Shown piece after piece: positions 34,545-44,400 of a DNA stretch of 64,000 nt; within the stretch, counting starts at the first letter, position 1; the number at the start of each line of letters is the position of its first letter. The notes under the pieces were generated by a model. The model searched no databases. It was not told the DNA's origin and saw nothing but the letters and a program-made list of their open reading frames with translations. The DNA lies in contig NZ_CP133778.1 of the NCBI RefSeq assembly GCF_034347405.1, forward strand, positions 4,780,501-4,844,500, read 5' to 3'. Position numbers and translations under genes: made by a program. The stretch is from Pseudomonas sp. CCC3.1. Its GTDB lineage: Bacteria; Pseudomonadota; Gammaproteobacteria; Pseudomonadales; Pseudomonadaceae.

Positions 34545-37238
34545 ATGAAAAGCCAATCCGATGCTGCCCCGAGAATGGCAGCCGAGGTCGTGACGCAGTT
34601 ACCCGTGCCCTCGCGGCTCGGGATGCTGCGTTTCGAACGGCTTAATGAAGCCAGCTGGGCCTTGCTCTACCTCGATCCTGGTTGCGAGCGCCATTTTGGC
34701 TTGCCTGCGGCAGAGTTGTGCGCGCTGGTCGGCTCACCTTACGCCAGCCTGATGGAACCCAAGGCCCGCTATCGCTTGCACGATGCGATAGAGCTACAAC
34801 TGCGAACCAGCCCCCACTATGTGGTGCATTACACCTTGCACACCACTCATGGGCCGCTGAACCTGATGGAAGTAGGTGAATCCTACAAGCAACACAGCCG
34901 TCACCTGTTGCGCGGCTACCTCTTGGTGCTCGAAGGCCCGGTCAGTAGCCCCCCGCTGGCACCTGTCGCCGAACTCGAAACCCAAAACAGCCGACTGCAC
35001 ATCGCCCTGGAGTTGAACCAGCGCGCCCAGCAAGAACAACTGCAACACCTGGAACGCGTGCGCGCCCAGCAGGACCTGATCCTGCGCCTGGCGCGCCACA
35101 AGTACAGCCAGCACAACTCGCTGCAAGAAGCCGCCGAGCTGATCACCCGTAGCGCTTGCGATATTTATCAAATCGACGCCGCCAGCCTGTGGAACCTCGA
35201 GGACCATCGGTTGGTGCCTATTTCCGCTTATCAGCGCGAAAGCCAGGCTTACGTGACGCAAGAAGTCATCGACGTCAGTGCTTTTCCGGACTACCTCGAA
35301 GCCTTGCACACCAGTCGTTCTATCGATGCGCAGAACGCCAATCGCGACCCGCGTACCCGCGAGCTGGCGGCCAGCCTGTATCACCACCCAACCAATGCCA
35401 TGCTCGATGCGAGTATCCGCATTGATGGCCAAGTGATCGGCGTGTTGTGCCTCGAACAGACCGGCAAGACCCGGGTGTGGAAGGCCGACGAAATTGCTTT
35501 TGCCGGGGAGCTGGCCGACCAGTTCGCCCAAGTGATCAACAACCACAACCGGCGCACTGCCACCAACGCCCTGCACCTGTTTCAGCGGGCGGTCGAGCAA
35601 AGCGCCAACGCCTTCCTGCTGGTCAACTGCGACGGCGTGGTCGAATACGTAAACCCCAGCTTTACCGCCATCACCCAGTACAGCTCCGAAGAAGTCCAGG
35701 GCCACAAACTGTCCGAACTGCCCGCCCTGGAGAACCTCAGCGACCTGCTGTTCGATGCCCACTCAAGCCTGAGCAATGGCAACAGCTGGCAGGGCGAATT
35801 CAAGAGCCGACGCAAGAATCTGGAGCCGTACTGGGGCCAGATGTCGATCTCCAAGGTCTATGGCGACAACCGCGAACTGACCCACTACATCGGCATTTAC
35901 GAAGACATCACCGAATCCAAGCTGGCTCAGCAGCGAATCGAGCGCCTGGCGTACACCGATAACCTGACCAATCTGGGCAATCGTCCGGCCTTTATTCGCA
36001 ACCTCGATGAGCGCTTCGCCCGCGACAGCACCACTCAGGTTTGCCTGCTGCTGGTGGACATCGACAACTTCAAGCGGATCAATGACAGCCTCGGCCACCA
36101 GACCGGTGACAAGCTGCTGATCAGCCTGGCCCGGCGCCTGCGCAACAGCCTCAGCCCTGACGACAATCTGGCGCGGTTTGCCAGTAACGAATTCGCCGTG
36201 CTGCTCGATAACACCAACCTTGAAATCGGCCAGCAGACCGCCAGCCAATTGCTCATGACCCTCGACAAACCAATGTTCGTCGATAACCAGCTGATCAGCG
36301 TCACCGGCTCTGTCGGCGTTGCCTGTGCACCCTTGCACGGGCTCGACCCACAAACCCTGATGCGCAACGCCGGTCTGGCACTGCACAAGGCCAAAGCCAA
36401 CGGCAAACACCAGGTGCAAGTGTTCACCGAGACGTTGAACGCCGAGGCCAGCTACAAGCTGTTCGTCGAAAACAACCTGCGCCGCGCCCTGACGCAAAAC
36501 GAACTGGATGTGTTTTACCAACCCAAACTCTGTTTGCGCACCGGCCGACTGCTGGGGATGGAAGCCTTGCTGCGCTGGAACCATCCCGAAAAGGGCATGA
36601 TCCGCCCCGACCAGTTCATCAGCGTGGCTGAAGAAACCGGGCTGATCATTCCCATTGGCAAATGGGTCGCGCGCCAGGCCTGCCGCATGAGCAAACAACT
36701 GAGTGCGGCAGGTTTTGGCAACTTACAGGTGGCGATCAACCTGTCGCCCAAACAGTTTTCCGACCCGGACCTAGTGGCCTCGATTGCCAGCATCCTCAAG
36801 GAAGAAAAACTACCCGCCGCTTTGCTGGAACTTGAGCTGACCGAAGGCCTGTTACTGGAAGCCACCGACGACACCCGCCTGCAACTCGATCAGCTCAAAG
36901 AACTGGGCCTGACCTTGGCCATGGATGATTTTGGTACGGGTTATTCCTCACTCAGTTACTTGAAAAAATTCCCGATCGACATCATCAAAATCGACCGCAG
37001 CTTTATCAAAGACATTCCCGATAACCAGAACGACATGGAAATCACCTCCGCGGTGATCGCGATGGCCCACAACCTCAAGCTCAAAGTGGTTGCAGAAGGT
37101 ATCGAAACCGCAGCCCAGCTGGCCTTCCTGCGCCGCCACCGCTGCGACGTTGGCCAGGGCTACCTGTTCGACCGGCCGATCCCTGGCGCCGAATTGGAGC
37201 GAAAGCTCAAACGTTATCCGCGCGGACCGCTGACCTGA
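34545..37238 (+). CDS. dipA: Cyclic-di-GMP phosphodiesterase DipA (PAS-GAF-PAS-GGDEF-EAL)
   Basis: 897 residues; order of parts: PAS-like (about 25-130), short coiled coil (145-185), GAF (190-335), PAS with PAC (345-460), GGDEF (470-630), EAL (650-895). The GGDEF active site is degenerate, ASNEF at 546-550, so no cyclase activity is expected. The EAL domain keeps EALLRW near 673 and DDFGTGYSS near 794, so it should hydrolyse c-di-GMP to pGpG. It follows aceF (with one gene inserted) and precedes msrA, the same order as PA5017 (dipA/pch) in P. aeruginosa, which is needed for biofilm dispersion. The 186-base upstream gap shows no clear promoter. Confidence 0.92.
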   Translation: MKSQSDAAPRMAAEVVTQLPVPSRLGMLRFERLNEASWALLYLDPGCERHFGLPAAELCALVGSPYASLMEPKARYRLHDAIELQLRTSPHYVVHYTLHTTHGPLNLMEVGESYKQHSRHLLRGYLLVLEGPVSSPPLAPVAELETQNSRLHIALELNQRAQQEQLQHLERVRAQQDLILRLARHKYSQHNSLQEAAELITRSACDIYQIDAASLWNLEDHRLVPISAYQRESQAYVTQEVIDVSAFPDYLEALHTSRSIDAQNANRDPRTRELAASLYHHPTNAMLDASIRIDGQVIGVLCLEQTGKTRVWKADEIAFAGELADQFAQVINNHNRRTATNALHLFQRAVEQSANAFLLVNCDGVVEYVNPSFTAITQYSSEEVQGHKLSELPALENLSDLLFDAHSSLSNGNSWQGEFKSRRKNLEPYWGQMSISKVYGDNRELTHYIGIYEDITESKLAQQRIERLAYTDNLTNLGNRPAFIRNLDERFARDSTTQVCLLLVDIDNFKRINDSLGHQTGDKLLISLARRLRNSLSPDDNLARFASNEFAVLLDNTNLEIGQQTASQLLMTLDKPMFVDNQLISVTGSVGVACAPLHGLDPQTLMRNAGLALHKAKANGKHQVQVFTETLNAEASYKLFVENNLRRALTQNELDVFYQPKLCLRTGRLLGMEALLRWNHPEKGMIRPDQFISVAEETGLIIPIGKWVARQACRMSKQLSAAGFGNLQVAINLSPKQFSDPDLVASIASILKEEKLPAALLELELTEGLLLEATDDTRLQLDQLKELGLTLAMDDFGTGYSSLSYLKKFPIDIIKIDRSFIKDIPDNQNDMEITSAVIAMAHNLKLKVVAEGIETAAQLAFLRRHRCDVGQGYLFDRPIPGAELERKLKRYPRGPLT

Positions 37239-37305
37239 CAGCGCTGTAACACTCGGGCACACTAATGGCCTAACTTCCTACAATCTGACTGAGAGGACTT
37301 GAAAC

Positions 37306-37953
37306 ATGGTCTTGCGCTCGGAAATCCTGGTGAATAAAAACGTGCTACCCACTCAAGAACAAGCCCTGCCGGGCCGTGAAACACCGATGCAACTGCCCGA
37401 AACCCACTTCGTCACCGGCAACCCTCTGCTGGGCCCGTTTCTGGACGATGTCGGCTTTGCGATTTTTGGCCTGGGTTGCTTCTGGGGCGCAGAACGCAAG
37501 TTCTGGCAAGTCGACGGCGTGGTCAGTACGGTCGTGGGTTATGCCGGTGGTTTTACCCCCAACCCGACCTATGAAGAAGTCTGCTCGGGCCTGACGGGGC
37601 ACACCGAAGTGGTGCTGGTGGTTTACGACCAGGCCAAAGTCAAATACGAAGACCTGCTGAAGATGTTCTGGGAACTGCACAACCCGACCCAGGGCATGCG
37701 CCAAGGCAACGACATCGGCACCCAGTACCGCTCGGTGATCTACTGCACCACGCCAGAGCAACTGGCGGCGGCCGAGGCCAGCAAAGAGGCGTATCAGGCC
37801 GAACTGAACAAGGCTGGTTTGGGCACCATCACCACCGAAATTGAAGAGGCACCGACGGTGTACTTCGCCGAGGCGTACCACCAGCAGTACCTGGCGAAAA
37901 ACCCGCAGGGCTACTGCGGCATCGGTGGCACAGGCGTTACGTGCCCAATCTGA
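37306..37953 (+). CDS. msrA: Peptide-methionine (S)-S-oxide reductase
   Basis: 215 residues. The catalytic cysteine is in GLGCFWGAERKFWQ near residue 59. GYAGGFTPNPTYEEVCSGLTGH (short form: GYAGGFTPNPTYEEV) follows, and the C-terminus carries the resolving cysteine region YCGIGGTGVTCPI. The enzyme reduces methionine S-sulfoxide in oxidised proteins, using thioredoxin. The ribosome binding site GAGAGGA lies about nine bases upstream. Order dipA-msrA is the one known from P. aeruginosa. Confidence 0.96.
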   Translation: MVLRSEILVNKNVLPTQEQALPGRETPMQLPETHFVTGNPLLGPFLDDVGFAIFGLGCFWGAERKFWQVDGVVSTVVGYAGGFTPNPTYEEVCSGLTGHTEVVLVVYDQAKVKYEDLLKMFWELHNPTQGMRQGNDIGTQYRSVIYCTTPEQLAAAEASKEAYQAELNKAGLGTITTEIEEAPTVYFAEAYHQQYLAKNPQGYCGIGGTGVTCPI

Positions 37954-37963
37954 CGACACACCC

Positions 37964-38020
37964 CTTGTCTCGCGATCTTTTGATCTTTAAAAGATCGCGA
38001 GGCAAGCTCGCTCCTACAGG
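37964..38020. repeat. REP hairpin between msrA and rlmJ
   Basis: TTGTCTCGCGATCTTTT pairs with AAAAGATCGCGAGGCAA, and the right side continues GCTCGCTCCTACAGG. The right arm is complete while the left lacks its outer part, so this is a partly eroded REP doublet of the GTAGGAGCGAGCTTG family. It lies between the ends of convergent genes. Confidence 0.8.
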
Positions 38021-38032
38021 GTGAGGTGATCT

Positions 38033-38869
38033 TTACTCAGCGATCAACCATTCCATCTGCCAGCCACCCTGGGTCTGGCCCAGTTTCTTGGCCAGCCATG
38101 GCAGCAGTTCGCGCAGTTCTTCTTCCAGACCCCATGGCGGATTGGCAATGGCAAGGCCCGAGCCGTTCAGACTGTTTGGGGTGTCCAGCGGGTGCACGAA
38201 CAATTCAACTTGCAGCAATTTCGGCGCACCTGAACCTGCCAGGTCTTGGTAGAAGCGACGCAGTTGACGCTTGTCCTTGATCGGGTACCAGATCGCAACA
38301 ACGGTCTGACGCATGCGGCTGATGGCGTCTTTCAACGATTCGGCGCAGCGCTTCATCTCGTCGAGCTTTTCAAATGGCGGATCGATGAGCATCAAGCCAC
38401 GCTTTTCAGCCACCGGCAGCAACGCCCGCGGTACGTGCCAGCCTTCCCCCAAATGCACCGCCACCCGGCGATCACCTTTCATGTTGTCTTTGAGCATCAC
38501 GCCGTCTTCGGGGTGTTTTTCGTTCAACAACACGCGGTCTTGCGAACGGGTCAGACGCCGCGCCAGCTCAGGCGAGCCCGGGTAGTAGCGCAACTCGCCA
38601 TCCGGGTTCATCTTGTGCAGCACTTGCATGTAGTCCGCTGTCACCGCAGGCAGGTCTTTTTGCCCCCACAACCGCGCGATGCCTTCCAGGTACTCGCCCG
38701 TGCGGTTGGCCTGATCGCCTTGAAGGTCGTACAAACCAATCCCGGCATGGGTATCGAGGTAAGCAAAAGGCTGCTCTTTACGCGACATCAAAGCGATGAG
38801 GCGGGTCAAGACGATATGTTTGAGAACGTCGGCGTGGTTGCCGGCGTGGAAGGCGTGACGATAGTTCAT
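38033..38869 (-). CDS. rlmJ: 23S rRNA (adenine2030-N6)-methyltransferase RlmJ
   Basis: 278 residues. It starts MNYRHAFHAGNHADVLKHI, the conserved RlmJ N-terminus, has the SAM-binding start YLDTHAGIGLYDL near residue 37, and has the N6-adenine methylase motif LIDPPFE near 160. The enzyme methylates A2030 of 23S rRNA before ribosome assembly. It is convergent with msrA. The 89 bases on its other side (38870-38958) show no gene. Confidence 0.95.
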   Translation of the reverse strand: MNYRHAFHAGNHADVLKHIVLTRLIALMSRKEQPFAYLDTHAGIGLYDLQGDQANRTGEYLEGIARLWGQKDLPAVTADYMQVLHKMNPDGELRYYPGSPELARRLTRSQDRVLLNEKHPEDGVMLKDNMKGDRRVAVHLGEGWHVPRALLPVAEKRGLMLIDPPFEKLDEMKRCAESLKDAISRMRQTVVAIWYPIKDKRQLRRFYQDLAGSGAPKLLQVELFVHPLDTPNSLNGSGLAIANPPWGLEEELRELLPWLAKKLGQTQGGWQMEWLIAE

Positions 38870-38958
38870 GGTTGCTCCTGCGCAGGGGGCGAAGTTTACC
38901 CTGTGCAGCGACTAACGTCAGGGGTAAAGCCAATATCCACGCCGGACGGCGCCCGCGA

Positions 38959-39303
38959 TCAGATCGCCCGCGGCTCCAGCACCAGGTTATGAACGCTATC
39001 CCTTGAAGCCGCCAACCAGTCAATCGAGAATTGCTCGCTGGCGTCTGCAATCAGCACTTGCTTATCCAGCACCTCCACACGAATTTTGTAACCTTCAGCC
39101 GGGCTGTGCGATTCGTCGTCATCCAAATGAAAGGCAAAGGTCCAAGGCGCCGGAATGGCGTAATAACCATGCGTTTCAAGCAACAACCGCTCGGTGCCTC
39201 CCGCTGCGAGGGCGTACACACAAATGGTCCACACATAATCGCTTCGCAGCGAGAACGGCAGGTCATGAGGGGAAACATTCCCGAGGAGTATCTTTTTTCG
39301 CAT
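38959..39303 (-). CDS. Hypothetical protein, 114 residues
   Basis: Unrecognised. It begins MRKKILLGNVSPHDLPFSLR with AAGGACAG seven bases upstream of the ATG, so it is a real translation unit by its start. The composition suggests a small soluble beta-rich protein; no signal peptide, membrane segment, cysteine motif or repeat is seen. It lies between rlmJ and putP, both on the same strand but not close enough to imply an operon (89 and 237 bases). No function is proposed. Confidence 0.55.
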   Translation of the reverse strand: MRKKILLGNVSPHDLPFSLRSDYVWTICVYALAAGGTERLLLETHGYYAIPAPWTFAFHLDDDESHSPAEGYKIRVEVLDKQVLIADASEQFSIDWLAASRDSVHNLVLEPRAI

Positions 39304-39474
39304 TTTAACTGTCCTTAGTTAATGCGCTCGAAAGCGAGCGCTCAACCAAGGCTAATACGTATTCGGCCTGTCATTTACGCTTCAGAAGAACCCGCAGCAC
39401 AAACGAGAAATATCAGGTTTAAACGGGTAACCCATCTGACTCATGACGTTCTTTTCAACCTGCCCCCAATAAAA

Positions 39475-39510
39475 ACGGCCCGCCTCCAAAGGAGACGGGC
39501 CGTTTTTTTC
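39475..39510. terminator. Bidirectional terminator downstream of putP
   Basis: ACGGCCCG (39475-39482) pairs with CGGGCCGT (39496-39503), flanked by TTTTTTT on the plus strand and by AAAAA on the left, which reads as a T-run on the minus strand. It lies 31 bases after the putP stop codon, so minus-strand putP transcripts should end here. Bases 39304-39474 contain no other recognisable element. Confidence 0.85.
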
Positions 39511-39540
39511 ACGCCTTGATTGAGCCGTGGCTCAACGCAC

Positions 39541-41028
39541 TCAGCGGTTCAGTTTGAAGTCTTTCTCGGCAGCGTCGAAACGCTCGATCATCTTCTTGCT
39601 TGGGCCTTGGCCCATGGCGCTGACCACCAGAATGGCGATGCTGGCGAAGATGAAGCCCGGAATGATTTCGTACAGCCCCAGCAGGTTGAAGTGCTTCCAG
39701 ACGATCACAGTAATAGCGCCGATCAGAATACCGGCCAATGCACCATTGCGAGTCATGCCTTTCCACATGACCGAGATCAGTACCACAGGGCCGAACGCAG
39801 CGCCGAAACCTGCCCAGGCGTAGCTCACCAAGCCCAGCACGCGGTTCTCAGGGTTGGCCGCCAGAGCGATAGCGATCAGTGCAACCACCAGCACCATGGC
39901 GCGACCGACCCATACCAGTTCGAGCTGGGATGCATTTTTGCGCAGGAAAGACTTGTAGAAGTCTTCGGTCAGGGCGCTGGAGCACACCAGCAACTGGCAG
40001 CTCAAGGTGCTCATCACGGCCGCCAGAATGGCCGACAGCAATACACCGGCAAGCCATGGGTTAAACAGCAGCTTGGCCAGCTCGATGAACACACGCTCAG
40101 GGTTTTCAGTCACAGGACCGGCCACTTCCGGGTGTGCCGAGAAGTAAGCGATACCGAAGAAGCCCACAGCGACCGTACCGGCCAGGCACAGGATCATCCA
40201 GGTCATGGAGATGCGACGCGCCTTGGCGATCGACTTCACCGAATCGGCAGCCATGAAGCGCGCCAGAATGTGCGGCTGACCAAAGTAACCCAAGCCCCAG
40301 CCCATCAGCGAGATGATGCCGATGAAGGAGGTGCCTTTGAGCATGTCGAAGTTGCTTGGGTCCTGGGCTTCGATGGCCAGGAAGGTGGTGTCGATGCCAC
40401 CAGTGGCCAGCAGCACGATGATCGGCGTAAGGATCAGCGCGAAAATCATCAAGGTGGCTTGAACGGTGTCCGTCCAGCTCACTGCCAGGAAACCGCCGAT
40501 AAAGGTGTAAGCGATGGTCGCCGCTGCGCCTGCCCACAAGGCTGTTTCGTACGACATGCCGAAGGTGCTTTCAAACAGACGGGCACCGGCCACGATGCCA
40601 GAGGCACAGTAGATGGTGAAGAACACCAGAATCACGACCGCCGAGATAATCCGCAGCAGCCCACTTTTGTCTTCAAAACGGCTGGAGAAGTAATCCGGCA
40701 GAGTCAGCGCATCGCCGTTGTGCTCGGTCTGCACCCGCAGGCGCCCCGCCACAAACAGCCAGTTCAGGTAGGCACCGGTCACCAGACCGATGGCAATCCA
40801 GCTTTCCGACAAACCGGACATGTAGATTGCACCCGGCAAACCCATCAACAACCAGCCACTCATGTCGGATGCACCAGCGGACAAAGCGGTTACCACGCTG
40901 CCCAGGCTGCGACCACCGAGAATGTAGTCAGAAAGGTTGTTGGTGGAGCGATAGGCCATAAGACCAATCAGCACCATTGCCGCGATATAGATCACGAACG
41001 TGATCAGCGTTGGGTTACTTACACTCAT
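39541..41028 (-). CDS. putP: Sodium/proline symporter
   Basis: 495 residues from the start MSVSNPTLITFVIYIAAMVL at 41028. In-frame start codons further upstream (41121, 41046) give a non-hydrophobic extension with no ribosome binding site and are not used here. The protein has the 13-helix layout of the solute:sodium symporter family, with STNNLSDYILGGRSLG and GASDMSGWLLMGLPGA in the first helices, which in PutP hold Na+ and proline residues. It imports proline with sodium across the inner membrane. It is divergent from putA across a shared control region and ends before a strong terminator. Confidence 0.94.
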   Translation of the reverse strand: MSVSNPTLITFVIYIAAMVLIGLMAYRSTNNLSDYILGGRSLGSVVTALSAGASDMSGWLLMGLPGAIYMSGLSESWIAIGLVTGAYLNWLFVAGRLRVQTEHNGDALTLPDYFSSRFEDKSGLLRIISAVVILVFFTIYCASGIVAGARLFESTFGMSYETALWAGAAATIAYTFIGGFLAVSWTDTVQATLMIFALILTPIIVLLATGGIDTTFLAIEAQDPSNFDMLKGTSFIGIISLMGWGLGYFGQPHILARFMAADSVKSIAKARRISMTWMILCLAGTVAVGFFGIAYFSAHPEVAGPVTENPERVFIELAKLLFNPWLAGVLLSAILAAVMSTLSCQLLVCSSALTEDFYKSFLRKNASQLELVWVGRAMVLVVALIAIALAANPENRVLGLVSYAWAGFGAAFGPVVLISVMWKGMTRNGALAGILIGAITVIVWKHFNLLGLYEIIPGFIFASIAILVVSAMGQGPSKKMIERFDAAEKDFKLNR

Positions 41029-41177
41029 TGCATTAAGCCCTGGCATTGTTTTTATGTTTAGCGGCGGTCTGGCCGTACGCTCACAAACGTCCTGTCTGAG
41101 ACGATTAACCTGCCCGCGCATTTATGACTGATGTTTCCCCAGGAAATACACCAGCCGATCAACCCATTGTTTAGGCG

Positions 41178-41415
41178 GTTGCACCTTAGCGGCGAATGCT
41201 ATGCAACAAAGCAAATAAGGTGCAACCAATTTCTGTCACACCAGTTGCACCTTGTCGTCTTTTCGTCTTAATCACTGTTTTTTGCTCCTTTTCGGAGCAA
41301 AAACAACGCAAGACCTACGAAAAAGCACCAAGCCAGCGCACCCATTCAAGGCTGTGGGATAAATCCTGACGAAGCGTCGATCAATTCGCAAAAAAACGGG
41401 TTGCACTAGGTTGCA
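41178..41415. promoter_or_regulatory. put control region with six GTTGCA motifs (PutA operator candidates)
   Basis: Between putP and putA the hexamer GTTGCA or its complement occurs six times: 41178-41183 (+), 41202-41207 (-), 41221-41226 (-), 41244-41249 (+), 41400-41405 (+) and 41410-41415 (+). Several are extended to GGTTGCACCT. From the E. coli structure work, GTTGCA is the site bound by the ribbon-helix-helix domain of PutA, which represses putA and putP until proline moves it to the membrane. PutA here has that domain. A T/A-rich hairpin (TTTTGCTCC...GGAGCAAAA, 41280-41302) lies between the two groups of sites. The gap between the start codons is 459 bases. Confidence 0.8.
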
Positions 41416-41487
41416 CCTATGATTGCGCGGAGCTAATCTTGCCGCCAGCTGCTGCCGCGCACATGTGGCACCCATGAGGATAAAAAT

Positions 41488-44400
41488 ATGGCTACCACCA
41501 CCCTTGGGGTCAAACTTGATGACCCAACCCGCGAGCGCCTCAAGGCCGCCGCGACCTCGATTGATCGCACGCCACACTGGCTGATCAAGCAGGCAATCTT
41601 CAATTACCTGGAAAAGCTCGAGGGTGGTGCAACCCTGACCGAGTTGAGCGGTATCCCTGGTAGCACCAGCGATGACGCCGACGATGCAAACACCGATCAC
41701 GCTCATCAGTGCTTCCTGGAGTTTGCAGAAAGCATCCTGCCGCAGTCGGTACTGCGCGCCGCGATCACGTCGGCTTACCGTCGCCCGGAACCTGAAGTCG
41801 TGCCGATGCTGCTGGAGCAAGCGCGTCTGCCTGCCCCGATGGCCGAAGCCACTCAAACTCTGGCTGCCTCGATTGCAGAAAAACTGCGCAATCAGAAGAG
41901 CGCCGGTGGCCGCGCAGGCATCGTGCAAGGCCTGCTGCAAGAATTCTCCCTGTCGTCTCAGGAAGGCGTGGCGCTGATGTGCCTGGCCGAAGCGCTGCTG
42001 CGTATCCCGGACAAAGGCACCCGCGACGCGCTGATCCGCGACAAGATCAGCACTGGCAATTGGCACCCGCACTTGGGCAACAGCCCGTCGCTGTTCGTAA
42101 ACGCGGCAACCTGGGGCCTGTTGCTGACCGGCAAGCTGGTGTCCACGCATAACGAAGCAGGCCTGACCTCCTCCCTGAGCCGCATCATCGGCAAAAGCGG
42201 CGAGCCGATGATCCGCAAGGGCGTCGACATGGCCATGCGCCTGATGGGCGAGCAATTTGTAACGGGCGAAACCATTGCCGAAGCCTTGGCCAACGCCACG
42301 CGCTTTGAAGCCAAGGGCTTCCGCTATTCCTACGACATGCTCGGTGAAGCCGCACTGACCGAACATGACGCGCAGAAGTACCTCGCCTCGTACGAGCAAG
42401 CCATCCACTCGATCGGCAAAGCCTCCAACGGCCGCGGGATTTATGAAGGTCCAGGCATTTCGATCAAGCTGTCGGCCCTGCACCCGCGTTACAGCCGCGC
42501 CCAGTACGAACGCGTGATGGACGAGTTGTACCCGCGCCTGCTGTCGCTGACCTTGCTGGCCAAGAAATATGACATCGGCCTCAACATCGACGCCGAAGAA
42601 GCCGACCGCCTTGAGCTGTCGCTCGACCTGTTGGAGCGCCTGTGCTTCGAGCCGCAACTGAGCGGCTGGAACGGCATCGGTTTCGTGATTCAGGCGTACC
42701 AGAAGCGTTGCCCGTATGTGATCGACTACGTGATCGATCTGGCCCGTCGCAGCCGTCACCGCCTGATGATCCGCCTGGTGAAAGGCGCGTACTGGGACAG
42801 CGAAATCAAACGCGCCCATGTTGAAGGCCTGGAAGGCTATCCGGTCTACACCCGCAAGGTGTACACCGACGTTTCCTACATTGCTTGCGCGAAAAAGCTG
42901 CTGGCCGTGCCGGAAGCGATCTACCCGCAGTTCGCCACGCACAACGCCCACACCTTGTCGGCCATCTACCACCTTGCCGGTCAGAACTACTACCCTGGCC
43001 AGTACGAGTTCCAGTGCCTGCACGGCATGGGCGAACCACTGTACGAGCAAGTTGTGGGCAAAATCTCCGAGGGCAAACTGAACCGTCCTTGCCGCGTGTA
43101 CGCACCAGTCGGCACCCACGAAACACTGCTGGCTTATCTGGTACGTCGCCTGCTGGAAAACGGCGCGAACACCTCGTTTGTCAACCGCATCGCTGACCAC
43201 ACGATCTCGATCCACCAGTTGGTGGCCGACCCTGTGAGCCAGATCGAGCAAATGGCGACGGCAGAAGGCGGCTTCGGCTTGCCGCACCCGCGCATCCCAT
43301 TGCCACGCGATCTGTATGGCAGCGAACGCGCCAACTCCAGCGGCATCGACATGGCCAACGAACACCGTCTGGCGTCGCTGTCCTGCGCCCTGCTGGCCTC
43401 TGCTCACAACGACTGGAAAGCTGCGCCGATGCTCGGTTGCGCGTCCAGCACCCAAGTCCCGGCAGCTGTGCTCAACCCGGCCGACCTGCGCGACGTGGTG
43501 GGTTATGTGCAAGAAGCCACCGTTGACGATGCCGACAACGCCATTCAGTGCGCGCTGAACGTCGCACCGATCTGGCAGGCCACCCCGCCCGCCGAGCGCG
43601 CCGCCATTCTGGAACGCGCGGCCGACCTGATGGAAGCCGAGATCCAGCCGCTGATGGGCCTGTTGGCACGTGAAGCCGGCAAGACCTTCGCCAACGCCAT
43701 CGCCGAAGTGCGCGAGGCCGTGGACTTCCTGCGTTACTACGCAGTGCAGGCACGCAACGACCTGACCAACGATGCCCACCGCCCACTGGGCCCGGTGGTC
43801 TGCATCAGCCCGTGGAACTTTCCGCTGGCGATTTTCAGCGGTCAAGTTGCGGCCGCGCTGGCTGCCGGTAACCCGGTACTGGCCAAACCGGCCGAGCAAA
43901 CCCCGCTGGTCGCCGCACAAGCCGTGCGCATCCTGCTGGAAGCTGGCATCCCGGAAGGCGTGCTGCAATTGCTGCCGGGCCGTGGCGAAACCGTGGGTGC
44001 ACGTCTGGTCGGCGACGATCGGGTCAAAGGCGTGATGTTCACCGGCTCCACCGAAGTCGCTCGCCTGCTGCAACGCAACATCGCCGGACGCCTGGACGCC
44101 CAAGGCCGTCCAATCCCGCTGATCGCCGAAACCGGCGGCCAGAACGCGATGATCGTCGATTCCTCGGCCCTGACCGAGCAAGTGGTCATCGACGTGGTGT
44201 CTTCGGCCTTCGACAGTGCCGGTCAGCGTTGCTCGGCCCTGCGCGTACTGTGCCTGCAGGAAGATTCGGCAGACCGCGTAATCGAAATGCTCAAAGGTGC
44301 CATGGCCGAATCGCGCATGGGCAACCCTGAGCGTCTGAGCGTAGACATTGGCCCGGTGATCGATGCCGAAGCCAAGACCGGGATCGAGCAGCACATCCAG

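Noticed and set aside
39520..41061. 513-codon plus-strand frame opposite putP
   Set aside because: It is rich in His, Gln and Asp, as expected from the antisense of a membrane protein gene. putP is certain on the other strand.
41280..41302. Hairpin TTTTGCTCC...GGAGCAAAA in the put gap as a terminator
   Set aside because: The T-run is before and the A-run after the stem on both strands, so no U-tract follows the hairpin in either direction. It was kept only as part of the control region.
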